In this document: positions 1 to 6,790 of the stretch, piece after piece | How positions within the stretch are numbered: the first letter of the stretch is position 1 | How the letters are laid out: each line of letters begins with the position of its first letter | Source of the DNA: DAIRDK01 sp035403225 | Lineage (GTDB): Bacteria > Bacteroidota > Bacteroidia > Bacteroidales > FEN-979 | Direction of reading: 5' to 3' | NCBI GenBank assembly: GCA_035403225.1 | Contig: DAONET010000042.1 | Location: 1-18,931 of the forward strand | Length of the DNA: 18,931 nt | Position numbers and translations under genes: made by a program | Notes under the pieces: model-generated | Seen by the model: the letters and a program-made list of their open reading frames with translations, nothing else | What the model was told of the DNA's origin: nothing | The model's database searches: none

Positions 1-1294
1 AGCGGAGAAAGCGTTCGCAGTTGGCCCGCCCCAGGAAATAGTCGTGGATGCGAAATCGTTTGTCGAGGAAACCGCTGAAGCCGGATAGCGCCCCGCAGGC
101 GATGGCCCCTGAACCTTGTTTTGACTCTTCCGGGGAGGTCAGCGAAGGGAAACTCCGTTTGGGCGAGATGAGGTACTGTCCCGAATCCGTCGAATCCATG
201 GAGGAGATCAGGTACTCGGGTTTGGTCCGCAGCTGCCCGATCATGGCGCCCAGCGTGGCTCCCGCGACTCCCTTCAGCGAAGGATCAGGGGTGTAGGCGC
301 TCTTTTCACTGGGAAACGGATCGATCATCAGGACGGTACTCTTAAAGAAGTCGTAGTTCTTATAATCGGGACCCATCCCAAACGGCAACTCATGGCCTTC
401 GCCCGTGACGCTGTTCAACGCCTTCCTGACAAACTCGAAAGGTTCGTTGTTGATCAATCCCCCGTCGATGTTCCACGTTGTTTCAGATTCCTTATCCGAG
501 AAAGGCTGCCCGGGAATATTGCTGATCCAATTGTTCCGGTTGATAGCCTCGCCCGGGCGGGTGACCGTGCGCACCTTCAGTCCCAGCGGGAAAGCGCCGG
601 TGGCCATGGCGGCATCGCAGGCTGCCGGGATGTTCAACCCATCCCGGAACGACAACGGGATCCACCCTTCCGGATCGGGCAGGCCATCCGTCTTATTCAG
701 GATGAAACAGGCGTAATCATTATGTTTTTGCAGATAATATTTATTGGAAGAAGGAGCGTTGGAGCGGAAAGCGATGTCGTACGAGAATCCGCCCAGGTTG
801 GTCAGGGTCACAAACACTTTCAGTTGTTTGGCGAAATAGGGCGGTTCGACCCACCGGGTTTTATCGACCTGCACTATACGCTTACTGATCTCATCGATAA
901 AAGACGAATTCAGCAGGGAATACACTTCGTCGCTGATGTCATTGGTGTCGAGCATCCTGGGAAGCATGTCATCCGATGTGAGATCGACCCAGGTGTGGTA
1001 GAATTTGTTGTCCGGGATCTGTTGGGTGATGGCGGCGGCGGAGTCGAGTTCTCTGACGGGGGTGATGGGGTTGTTGAGGGCTCCGGCCGTGACGATCCCG
1101 GTCATCCCTCCGGCGGATGATCCTCCCATCACGGGGATGATAACCCGGTGTGAAGGCACTCCGGGCCGGCCTCGCCGCGATTCCCACTCTTCCAGGGCTT
1201 CAATCAGGTAATCCATCGCTCCGGCTGTATAAGCGCCTCCTGACACGGCGCCTGCCATACAGAGCCCTACATAAAAGGTGTTTTGTTCACCCAT
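1..1294 (-). CDS. Patatin-like phospholipase family protein (3' end beyond window)
   Basis: Probable serine lipid acyl hydrolase. The frame is open from the ATG at 1294 to the window edge, giving 431 residues without a stop codon. Seen: an early glycine-rich oxyanion-hole stretch (GAVSGGAYTAG, about residues 15-25), the nucleophile elbow GSSAG with Ser60 (58-62), an ATGAFPLGL block (231-239), and the catalytic-dyad Asp277 in DGG followed by LINNEP. Near the edge lies RIHDYFLGRANCERFLR, which resembles the C-terminal part of a bacterial patatin subfamily, so little is probably missing. No signal peptide is evident. The start is fixed by an in-frame TAA at 1307-1309, just upstream. It begins 12 bases after rsmI and looks like the last gene of the rprX-rprY-rsmI operon. 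Family assignment is strong. Substrate and cellular role are unknown. Confidence 0.88.
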   Translation of the reverse strand, partial: MGEQNTFYVGLCMAGAVSGGAYTAGAMDYLIEALEEWESRRGRPGVPSHRVIIPVMGGSSAGGMTGIVTAGALNNPITPVRELDSAAAITQQIPDNKFYHTWVDLTSDDMLPRMLDTNDISDEVYSLLNSSFIDEISKRIVQVDKTRWVEPPYFAKQLKVFVTLTNLGGFSYDIAFRSNAPSSNKYYLQKHNDYACFILNKTDGLPDPEGWIPLSFRDGLNIPAACDAAMATGAFPLGLKVRTVTRPGEAINRNNWISNIPGQPFSDKESETTWNIDGGLINNEPFEFVRKALNSVTGEGHELPFGMGPDYKNYDFFKSTVLMIDPFPSEKSAYTPDPSLKGVAGATLGAMIGQLRTKPEYLISSMDSTDSGQYLISPKRSFPSLTSPEESKQGSGAIACGALSGFSGFLDKRFRIHDYFLGRANCERFLR

Positions 1295-1306
1295 GGCTTG
1301 CTCATT

Positions 1307-2005
1307 TTACTCTTCTTTATCCACAGTGCGGGGGCCTTCTGTCACGATCACGATCTCCCCCTTTACTTGTTTTGAGGTGAAATGAGTTATCAGCTCCGCG
1401 AGAGTTCCTCTGGCATTCTCCTCGTGGATCTTTGTCAGCTCGCGCGAAACGGAAGCCCGGCGTTCTGGTCCCATCACTCCGGCCAGTTGCTCCAGTGTCT
1501 TGACCAGCCGGAAAGGGGATTCATACAACACCACCGTGCATTCGAGGGCAGCGAGCTCCGTAAGTCTTGTCTGGCGGCCTTTTTTGTGAGGCAGGAAGCC
1601 GGCAAAATAAAACCTGTCGCAGGGTAATCCCGAATTGACCAGCGCCGGGACAAAGGCGGTAGGACCGGGCAGTGTCTCCACCTCCAGTCCGGCTTCCAGG
1701 CAGGCCCGCACCAGCAGGAACCCCGGGTCGGAGATCCCCGGCGTACCCGCGTCGCTGATCAGCGCGGCCACCGCCCCTTCCTTTAACCTCTCCACGATAC
1801 CGGCGGCGCTCTTGTGCTCGTTGAAGGCATGATGAGGGATCAGCTTCGTGGTGATATCGAAATGCTTCAGCAGGTTACCGCTGGTCCTGGTATCTTCGGA
1901 TAAAATAAAATCCACTTCCCGGAGTATCCGCAGCGACCGCAACGTGATGTCCTCCAGGTTGCCGATCGGTGTGGGGATCAGATATAAGGATACCGGGCGG
2001 TTCAT
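1307..2005 (-). CDS. rsmI: 16S rRNA (cytidine(1402)-2'-O)-methyltransferase RsmI
   Basis: SAM-dependent methyltransferase that 2'-O-methylates C1402 in the decoding centre of 16S rRNA. The 232-residue protein has the tetrapyrrole-methylase fold signatures of this family: LYLIPTPIGNLEDIT (7-21), LSEDTR (35-40), ISDAGTPGISDPG (83-95), LPGPTA (112-117) and AGFLPHKKG (135-143). It is shorter than the E. coli enzyme, which carries an extra C-terminal region; short forms are usual in Bacteroidota. The ATG overlaps the stop codon of the upstream response regulator by four bases (ATGA), suggesting translational coupling. The patatin gene follows after 12 bases. Identification is firm. Confidence 0.95.
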   Translation of the reverse strand: MNRPVSLYLIPTPIGNLEDITLRSLRILREVDFILSEDTRTSGNLLKHFDITTKLIPHHAFNEHKSAAGIVERLKEGAVAALISDAGTPGISDPGFLLVRACLEAGLEVETLPGPTAFVPALVNSGLPCDRFYFAGFLPHKKGRQTRLTELAALECTVVLYESPFRLVKTLEQLAGVMGPERRASVSRELTKIHEENARGTLAELITHFTSKQVKGEIVIVTEGPRTVDKEE

Positions 2006-2703
2006 TTCGACATGATCAGTTTAAAGCCAACTCCGTGTACGTTGATCAGTTCTACATTCGGATCTTCTTTCAGGTACTTCCGCAGTTTCACAATATAAAC
2101 GTCCATGCTGCGGGCGTTGAAATAGCTGTCGTCGTGCCAGATCTCCCGCAGGGCATCACTCCGGGTCAGCACATCGTTATTCCGCTGGCACAATAGCCGC
2201 AGCAGTTCTGCTTCCTTCGAGGTGAGTTTGTTTTCTTTGCCGGCAATGGATAACACCTGCCGGTTGAAGTCAAAGGTATACTGCCCGATCTGGTATATCC
2301 CTTTTATGCCGGCCGATTTAGCCGGATCTTCCGCTCTCCGGAGGATGGCCTGGATCCGCATCAGGAGCTCTTCCATGCTGAAGGGTTTGGTGAGATAATC
2401 ATCAGCTCCGATCTCGAACCCCTTCAGCTTGTCTTCCTGCAACGAACGGGCCGTCAGAAAGATGATCGGGATCTTTGCATTGATCTTACGGATCTCTTCC
2501 GCAGCGACAAACCCGTCTTTCACCGGCATCATGATATCCAGGATGCAGAAATCAAACTCTTTCTTCTGAAAGGTGTCAACAGCCTCCTGGCCATTGATGC
2601 ACAGAGTGGTCACAAAGCCTTTTGCATCCAGGTAATTCTTCAGCAAGTTGCCCAGGTTATGGTCGTCTTCTGCGAGTATTATGCGGGTGGTGATTTTTTC
2701 CAT
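2002..2703 (-). CDS. rprY: OmpR-family response regulator, RprY-like
   Basis: DNA-binding response regulator of 233 residues and partner of the kinase just upstream. The receiver domain (about 5-120) shows the acidic pocket AEDD (11-14), the phospho-acceptor Asp56 in CILDIMMP, Thr84 in FLTAR and Lys106 in LTKPF. A winged-helix DNA-binding domain (about 138-231) carries the LTSKEAELLRLL helix, the RSMDVYIVKLRKYL recognition region and the HGVGFKL wing, all typical of the OmpR/PhoB class. Its start lies three bases after the kinase stop codon, and its end overlaps rsmI by four bases. The symbol rests on overall resemblance to the Bacteroides RprX/RprY pair; the regulon is unknown. A phased repeat array at 4031-4070 ahead of the operon is a plausible binding site. 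Confidence 0.9.
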   Translation of the reverse strand: MEKITTRIILAEDDHNLGNLLKNYLDAKGFVTTLCINGQEAVDTFQKKEFDFCILDIMMPVKDGFVAAEEIRKINAKIPIIFLTARSLQEDKLKGFEIGADDYLTKPFSMEELLMRIQAILRRAEDPAKSAGIKGIYQIGQYTFDFNRQVLSIAGKENKLTSKEAELLRLLCQRNNDVLTRSDALREIWHDDSYFNARSMDVYIVKLRKYLKEDPNVELINVHGVGFKLIMSK

Positions 2704-2706
2704 GGT

Positions 2707-3996
2707 CTAATGTTCAGGAATCCGGTAAGGTAAAAAAACTTTAAATGTGCTGCCAACATTCAGCTCACTATCAACGGAAATTTTTCCCCGGTGTTCATCC
2801 ACGATAGCCTTCACATAGTTCAGTCCCAGCCCGAAACCCTTGACATCATGAATATCGCCGGTGTGAACCCGGTACAGCTTCTGGAATATTTTCTTCTGAT
2901 CCGTCTTGCTGATCCCGATGCCATTGTCGGAGATGGTCATCAGGATCCCGTTCCCGTTGTTCTCGGTGTCGATGTGGATCATCGGTTTCCGCGGCGTGTA
3001 TTTGTTGGCATTGTCCAGCAGGTTGTACACCAGGTTGGTGAGATGCACCGGGTCGCCTTCCACGATGGATGGCGAGGCCTTCAGCGAAGTGAGGATCTCT
3101 CCGTCTTTGATCTCGACCTGGATCAGCAGGCTTTTCACCACCTCCCGGATGATGACGTGAAGATCGATCTGGTTCCGCTTCATCTTCAGCTGTCCTTTCT
3201 CGATCACGGCCGTTTGCAGGATCTTGTCGGATAACAGGGCCAGCCGTTTCGCCTCGTCGCCGATCATGTGGATGTAAGAGTCGATGAATTCTTCCGATTT
3301 ACTGATATCCTTGTCCCCCAATGTCTCGCAAGCCAACGATATCGAAGCAATCGGCGTCCGGAACTCGTGGGTCATGTTGTTGATAAAATCGTTTTTCATC
3401 TCCGATAATTTTTTCTGACGGAGAAGAGTAGTAATGGTATAGGAGAAGGAGTAAACAATGACAACGATCAGCACGATGGAGACCAGCAACATCCCCCACA
3501 GGTCGGTGAGGAGGAACTGCCGCTCACTGGGAAACCAGATCAGCAGGTACTCGGGGGAAGTGAAAATATCAGTCGTGAAAAGCTGAAACGCGTACCCTTT
3601 ACTGATGAGCTGCTGGTGATACTGGATTGAATTCTCCAGCATAAACTCATTGTTCTCGGGCTTATAGATTCCGAATTCATACCGGGTGTCAATGCCCCGG
3701 ATGTTCAACTCCAGCGTGATCAGCGAATCCAGCGTCCGGTAGTTGATGAAGGCATCGTAATTCAGGTGACTGGAAAAGTTGAGCATCCCGTTGGAAGGCA
3801 CGGTCTCCGCAGCCTTTCGTTTTTCCAGCAACTCCAGCTTAAAAACCACCTTCGCCATTGCATCGTTTACGCTCCGTCTGAAAGAGGTTTCCTTGAACGA
3901 CGAGGCGCTCCGCAACCAGTACAATTGCATGCTCAGCAAACCCACCAGGGCGGCTGTCATGAGTAATATGATCAGAATAATGTTCGCACGTTTCAT
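2707..3996 (-). CDS. rprX: Two-component sensor histidine kinase, RprX-like
   Basis: Membrane sensor kinase of 429 residues. Two membrane segments (about 5-28 and 166-187) flank a sensor region of roughly 135 residues that is presumably periplasmic. The HisKA domain has phospho-acceptor His210 in MTHEFRTPIAS. The ATPase domain shows an N box (NLVYNLLDNANKYTP, 321-335), G1 (SDNGIGI, 356-362), F box (FQKLYRV, 371-377) and G2 (GFGLGLNYV, 387-395). All catalytic motifs look intact. I recognise no sensory fold in the extracytoplasmic part. It is the first gene of the operon that continues with the response regulator, rsmI and the patatin. A TACCTTTG element ends only five bases before the ATG, so the leader would be extremely short if that promoter is used. 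Confidence 0.9.
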   Translation of the reverse strand: MKRANIILIILLMTAALVGLLSMQLYWLRSASSFKETSFRRSVNDAMAKVVFKLELLEKRKAAETVPSNGMLNFSSHLNYDAFINYRTLDSLITLELNIRGIDTRYEFGIYKPENNEFMLENSIQYHQQLISKGYAFQLFTTDIFTSPEYLLIWFPSERQFLLTDLWGMLLVSIVLIVVIVYSFSYTITTLLRQKKLSEMKNDFINNMTHEFRTPIASISLACETLGDKDISKSEEFIDSYIHMIGDEAKRLALLSDKILQTAVIEKGQLKMKRNQIDLHVIIREVVKSLLIQVEIKDGEILTSLKASPSIVEGDPVHLTNLVYNLLDNANKYTPRKPMIHIDTENNGNGILMTISDNGIGISKTDQKKIFQKLYRVHTGDIHDVKGFGLGLNYVKAIVDEHRGKISVDSELNVGSTFKVFLPYRIPEH

Positions 3997-4001
3997 CCTG
4001 A

Positions 4002-4009
4002 CAAAGGTA
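4002..4009 (-). promoter_or_regulatory. Candidate -7 element of the rprX operon promoter
   Basis: On the minus strand this reads TACCTTTG, a full match to the Bacteroidota TAnnTTTG element. No good -33 TTG is visible at the usual distance. Initiation 5-7 bases downstream would fall at or next to the rprX ATG (3996), implying a leaderless or near-leaderless mRNA. Confidence 0.4.
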
Positions 4010-4030
4010 AGTCAAATTCAAACACAGGAA

Positions 4031-4070
4031 TTTAACATTTTTTAACGTATCTTAATATCTCTTAACATTT
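4031..4070. repeat. Four direct repeats, 10-bp period, TTAA core; candidate OmpR-family operator
   Basis: Four consecutive 10-base units share a T/C-TTAA core: TTTAACATTT (4031), TTTAACGTAT (4041), CTTAATATCT (4051) and CTTAACATTT (4061). The cores start at 4032, 4042, 4052 and 4062, exactly one helical turn apart. OmpR/PhoB-class regulators bind direct repeats with a 10-11 bp period, and TTAACA-like half sites are known for Bacillus PhoP. The array lies about 35-75 bases upstream of the predicted rprX start point and about 32-71 upstream of the predicted start of the plus-strand RNA. Its role as a binding site is inferred; it could simply be AT-rich promoter DNA. Confidence 0.45.
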
Positions 4071-4088
4071 TCAACCTTTTTAATTACC

Positions 4089-4096
4089 TATTTTTG
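4089..4096 (+). promoter_or_regulatory. Candidate -7 element for the small RNA upstream of pgi
   Basis: TATTTTTG fits TAnnTTTG. It points right, into a stretch without any start codon that ends in a strong terminator at 4191-4220. The predicted start of transcription is near 4102. The -33 region (about 4066-4071) overlaps the last TTAA repeat. Confidence 0.4.
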
Positions 4097-4101
4097 TTTC
4101 G

Positions 4102-4220
4102 GAAAATAATTCTTGGCGTTCATTTTTCACTTTTTGATCTGCCTGAACATCAAAAAGGTTTTCATTAGGGATTTGTTTATTGATTTTTAAGGGACTGACC
4201 CAAATATCAGTCCCTTTTTT
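4102..4220 (+). ncRNA. Candidate small non-coding RNA of about 119 nt
   Basis: The interval lies between a TAnnTTTG element (4089-4096) and an intrinsic terminator, and it has no ATG on the plus strand, so a small peptide is unlikely. It contains a perfect 9-bp stem, CTTTTTGAT (4130-4138) with ATCAAAAAG (4149-4157) around a 10-base loop. A mostly unpaired, U-rich linker and the terminator hairpin follow. Alternatively this is a leader attenuator of pgi, which starts 120 bases beyond the terminator, but pgi has its own promoter candidate at 4308. I cannot assign it to a known RNA family. Confidence 0.4.
4191..4220 (+). terminator. Intrinsic terminator between rprX and pgi
   Basis: Perfect 8-bp stem GGGACTGA (4191-4198) / TCAGTCCC (4207-4214) with an 8-base loop, followed directly by six T (4215-4220). 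The T run is on the plus strand only, so it ends rightward transcription. No plus-strand gene lies upstream, since rprX runs the other way. Confidence 0.75.
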
Positions 4221-4340
4221 ATAACTTCGTACCAAACGTCACGAGCAGATCCATGTTTGTTTTTTTCGCATTGTTTTCTGATGAATGTTGAAAATAAAGG
4301 TTAACGTTACTGTTGGAATTTTTTATTTAAATCAATCCTG
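4221..4340 (+). promoter_or_regulatory. Leader/promoter region of pgi
   Basis: This is the rest of the 344-base gap between rprX and pgi. TACTGTTG at 4308-4315 is one mismatch from TAnnTTTG, with a TTG at 4288-4290 as a possible -33 element (17-base spacing) and 25 bases to the pgi ATG. A palindrome TAACGTTA sits at 4302-4309. TAACTTCG at 4222-4229 is another imperfect -7-like sequence. No ribosome-binding site is obvious. Confidence 0.3.
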
Positions 4341-5699
4341 ATGAACAAGATTTCGATTGATAACAGTAAGGCTCTTCCGTTCCTTCCGGCCGGCGCTATG
4401 GAAGGGATGCAAACCGCTGTCGAAGCGGCGCACGAGACCCTGATGTCGGGGTCGGGTAAAGGCTGTGATTTTTTGGGTTGGCTCAGGCTGCCATCTTCCA
4501 CCGAAAACCGTTTTCTCTCTGAGATCCAGGAGAGCGCCATGGAGTTGTCCAGGATCGCCGAAGTTTTGGTGGTTGTCGGGATTGGCGGGTCGTACCTGGG
4601 AGCCCGGGCTGTCACAGAGGCGTTGCAGCATCCGTTCTCTCAGTTGCAGAAGAAGAGGGATCACCCGGTTATTCTCTATGCCGGGAATAACCTCAGCGAA
4701 GATTATCATGCCGAGCTGCTCGATGTCCTCAGCGAATGTTCCTGGGCCATGGTAGTGATCTCCAAGTCGGGGACCACCACCGAGCCTGCCGTGGCATTCC
4801 GGTTATTGAAAGAGCAACTGGAGAAGCAATACGGACGGGAAGAAGCCCGGAAGAGGATCGTCGCCATCACGGATGCCTTTCACGGAGCACTGCGGCAGAT
4901 GGCCGAAAAAGAAGGCTATCTCACTTTTGTCATCCCCGATGATGTAGGCGGCCGTTTTTCCGTTCTCACTCCCGTCGGACTCTTTCCCGTTGCCTTCGCC
5001 GGCTTTGACATCCATGACCTCCTCGATGGCGCCCGCGACATGCAGGAGATCTGTCTACGCACCCCCGATTTCACGAAGAACCCGGCGGCCGTGTATGCCG
5101 CCACGCGCAACCTTCTCTACCAGGCCGGCCGCAAAACAGAGATCATGGTCACCTGGCAGCCTCACCTGGTCTTCCTCTCCGAATGGTGGAAACAGCTCTA
5201 CGGCGAAAGCGAAGGCAAAGAAGGGAAAGGCATATTTCCTGCCAGCGTCAGTTTCACGACCGACCTTCATTCCCTCGGGCAGTACATCCAGGAAGGCACG
5301 CCCAACCACTTTGAGACAGTACTCAATGTAAAACGGCCGCAACGCGTCCTGCAGATACCTCCCGATCCGGTCGACGGCGACGGCCTCAACTATATTGCCG
5401 GGCGACGCCTCTCGGAGGTGAACAGCAATGCCCAGCTCGGGACCCTGCTTGCCCATGTGGAAGGAGGGGTGCCCAACATCCGGATCAATATGCCCGCCGT
5501 GAACGAGTTTCACCTCGGTCAACTGATCTATTTCTATGAATATGCCTGTGCCGTCAGCGGGTACGTCCTTGGCGTCAACCCCTTCGATCAGCCCGGGGTG
5601 GAAGCATATAAGAGGAACATGTTCGCCCTACTGGGCAAACCCGGTTATGAGCAGCAAGGGAAAAAACTAAGAGGAGAATTGCCGGGACAGAAGGGATGA
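4341..5699 (+). CDS. pgi: Glucose-6-phosphate isomerase
   Basis: Cytosolic enzyme interconverting glucose-6-phosphate and fructose-6-phosphate in glycolysis and gluconeogenesis. At 452 residues it has the length of the compact bacterial form. Seen: the sugar-phosphate-binding loops VVGIGGSYLGARA (78-90) and ISKSGTTTE (140-148), PGI signature 1 DVGGRFSVLTPVGLFP (201-216), the GESEGKEGKG loop with the expected catalytic Glu (about 293-302), LHSLGQYIQEG with the conserved His, and a C-terminal signature region ending GVNPFDQPGVE with a following conserved Lys. The ATG is the first plausible start; upstream is AT-rich without Shine-Dalgarno. It converges on purN, with 19 bases between stop codons and no clear terminator. 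Confidence 0.96.
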   Translation: MNKISIDNSKALPFLPAGAMEGMQTAVEAAHETLMSGSGKGCDFLGWLRLPSSTENRFLSEIQESAMELSRIAEVLVVVGIGGSYLGARAVTEALQHPFSQLQKKRDHPVILYAGNNLSEDYHAELLDVLSECSWAMVVISKSGTTTEPAVAFRLLKEQLEKQYGREEARKRIVAITDAFHGALRQMAEKEGYLTFVIPDDVGGRFSVLTPVGLFPVAFAGFDIHDLLDGARDMQEICLRTPDFTKNPAAVYAATRNLLYQAGRKTEIMVTWQPHLVFLSEWWKQLYGESEGKEGKGIFPASVSFTTDLHSLGQYIQEGTPNHFETVLNVKRPQRVLQIPPDPVDGDGLNYIAGRRLSEVNSNAQLGTLLAHVEGGVPNIRINMPAVNEFHLGQLIYFYEYACAVSGYVLGVNPFDQPGVEAYKRNMFALLGKPGYEQQGKKLRGELPGQKG

Positions 5700-5718
5700 C
5701 GGGCTGCCGGGAGGCATT

Positions 5719-6291
5719 TCATGCCCCGTACATGATCACTTTCTCAATCATTTCCGGGAAATACCGGTATTCGAGTTGATGGATCCGCATGGCCAGCGTC
5801 TCGGGCGTGTCATCGGGTAACACCGGGCACTTGGCCTGAAACACGATACTGCCGGCATCGTACCTGTCATTCACCTTATGGATCGTGATGCCCGACTCAT
5901 CGGCGCCGGAAGCGATCACCGCCTCGTGAACTTTCATGCCATACATCCCTTTACCGCCATGCAACGGCAACAGCGCCGGGTGAATGTTCAGGATCTTTCC
6001 CGGGTACATCACCAGCAGACTCTCCGGCACCATCCACAGAAACCCCGCCAGTACTACAAACGTGATCCCTTTCTCCTGCAACAGGTCGGGAACAACCGTG
6101 GTTTCATAAAACTCGTGGCGGTTGAAGACGAAAGAGGGGATGGCGTGGTTCTTTGCCCTCTCCAATACATAGGCATCGGGCTTGTTCGAGAGCACCAGCC
6201 CTACCTCAACCGACGCATGACCATTGAAATAGCTGATGATTTGTTCCGCATTGGTACCGGAACCGGAAGCGAAAATTGCGATACGATCCAT
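5719..6291 (-). CDS. purN: Phosphoribosylglycinamide formyltransferase (folate-dependent)
   Basis: Transfers a formyl group from 10-formyl-tetrahydrofolate to GAR, the third step of purine synthesis. With the ATG at 6291 the protein has 190 residues, normal for the family. Seen: IAIFASGSGTN (4-14), which binds the ribonucleotide phosphate; KILNIHPALLP with the catalytic Asn102/His104 pair; HGGKGMYG (111-118); and NDRYDAGSIV with catalytic Asp145. The frame also stays open upstream to a TTG at 6312, but that codon overlaps the promoter element, so the ATG is preferred. The gene is divergent from acpP, an arrangement common in Bacteroidota. Confidence 0.95.
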   Translation of the reverse strand: MDRIAIFASGSGTNAEQIISYFNGHASVEVGLVLSNKPDAYVLERAKNHAIPSFVFNRHEFYETTVVPDLLQEKGITFVVLAGFLWMVPESLLVMYPGKILNIHPALLPLHGGKGMYGMKVHEAVIASGADESGITIHKVNDRYDAGSIVFQAKCPVLPDDTPETLAMRIHQLEYRYFPEMIEKVIMYGA

Positions 6292-6309
6292 TAAATGAAG
6301 ATTATAGCG

Positions 6310-6317
6310 CAAAAGTA
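6310..6317 (-). promoter_or_regulatory. Candidate -7 element of the purN promoter
   Basis: Minus strand TACTTTTG matches TAnnTTTG and ends 18 bases before the purN ATG (6291), the spacing seen for other genes here. No convincing -33 TTG is visible. It supports starting purN at 6291 rather than at the upstream TTG. Confidence 0.45.
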
Positions 6318-6416
6318 CTAAGGTTCCCCGAGACGGCCATCTTCCGTCTGTACATTTTATAAGACATTCAAAAACAATAAGATATAATTTTCAAAATGTT
6401 AAAAATTCTTAAAATC

Positions 6417-6448
6417 TTGAAATTGTGTCATTATTATTTATTTCTTTG
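6417..6448 (+). promoter_or_regulatory. Candidate acpP promoter
   Basis: A -33 TTG (6417-6419) is followed after 21 bases by TTTCTTTG (6441-6448), which retains the TTTG part of the -7 element but not the leading TA. Start of transcription would be near 6454, leaving a short A-rich leader (AAAAAAAGAGAAAAC) before the ATG at 6478. Helically phased A-tracts lie just upstream (6393-6422). Confidence 0.4.
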
Positions 6449-6477
6449 CACTCCATTAAATCAAAAAAAGAGAAAAC

Positions 6478-6714
6478 ATGTCTGAAATTACCGCAAAAGT
6501 AAAAGCTATCATTGTTGATAAGCTGGGTGTTGATGAAAGTGAAGTTACTCCTGAAGCCAGCTTCACAAACGACCTCGGTGCTGATTCTTTGGATACTGTT
6601 GAATTGATCATGGAATTCGAAAAAGAATTCGACATTGCTATTCCCGATGATCAGGCTGAAAAGATTGGTACAGTAGGTGAAGCTATTGCTTACATCGAAA
6701 ACAACAAGAAGTAG
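6478..6714 (+). CDS. acpP: Acyl carrier protein
   Basis: Small acidic carrier of growing acyl chains in type II fatty-acid synthesis. The 78-residue length is typical. The phosphopantetheine attachment motif GADSLDTVELIMEFE has Ser37 as the modified residue, followed by the conserved helix II and FDIAIPDDQAEKIGTVGEA. The start is unambiguous: ATG after an A-rich leader. Codon choice is simpler and more AT-rich than in neighbouring genes, as expected for a very highly expressed gene. It is followed by an intrinsic terminator before fabF, so part of its transcription probably ends there. Confidence 0.97.
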   Translation: MSEITAKVKAIIVDKLGVDESEVTPEASFTNDLGADSLDTVELIMEFEKEFDIAIPDDQAEKIGTVGEAIAYIENNKK

Positions 6715-6730
6715 TTACTTGCATTGAAAG

Positions 6731-6772
6731 AGCGGAGCCATTACCGGGCTCCGCTATACTTTTTTCTTTTTT
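6731..6772 (+). terminator. Intrinsic terminator/attenuator between acpP and fabF
   Basis: Perfect 9-bp GC-rich stem AGCGGAGCC (6731-6739) / GGCTCCGCT (6747-6755) with a 7-base loop, then ATAC and a T-rich tract (6760-6772, twelve T and one C). It starts 16 bases after the acpP stop and ends 18 bases before the fabF GTG. I see no TAnnTTTG promoter between hairpin and fabF, so fabF probably depends on read-through. Confidence 0.8.
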
Positions 6773-6790
6773 AATTTAAAACGCTGTAAC

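Noticed and set aside
392..1120. A 242-codon plus-strand open frame
   Set aside because: It lies antisense within the patatin coding sequence, shows no recognisable motif and has the residue composition of a shadow frame.
4031..4070. The TTAA repeats considered as a CRISPR array or iteron origin
   Set aside because: Units are only 10 bases with no unique spacers, and no replication or cas gene is nearby.
6292..6312. Upstream TTG start for purN adding seven residues
   Set aside because: The TTG overlaps the likely -7 element, and the family N-terminus begins at the ATG at 6291.
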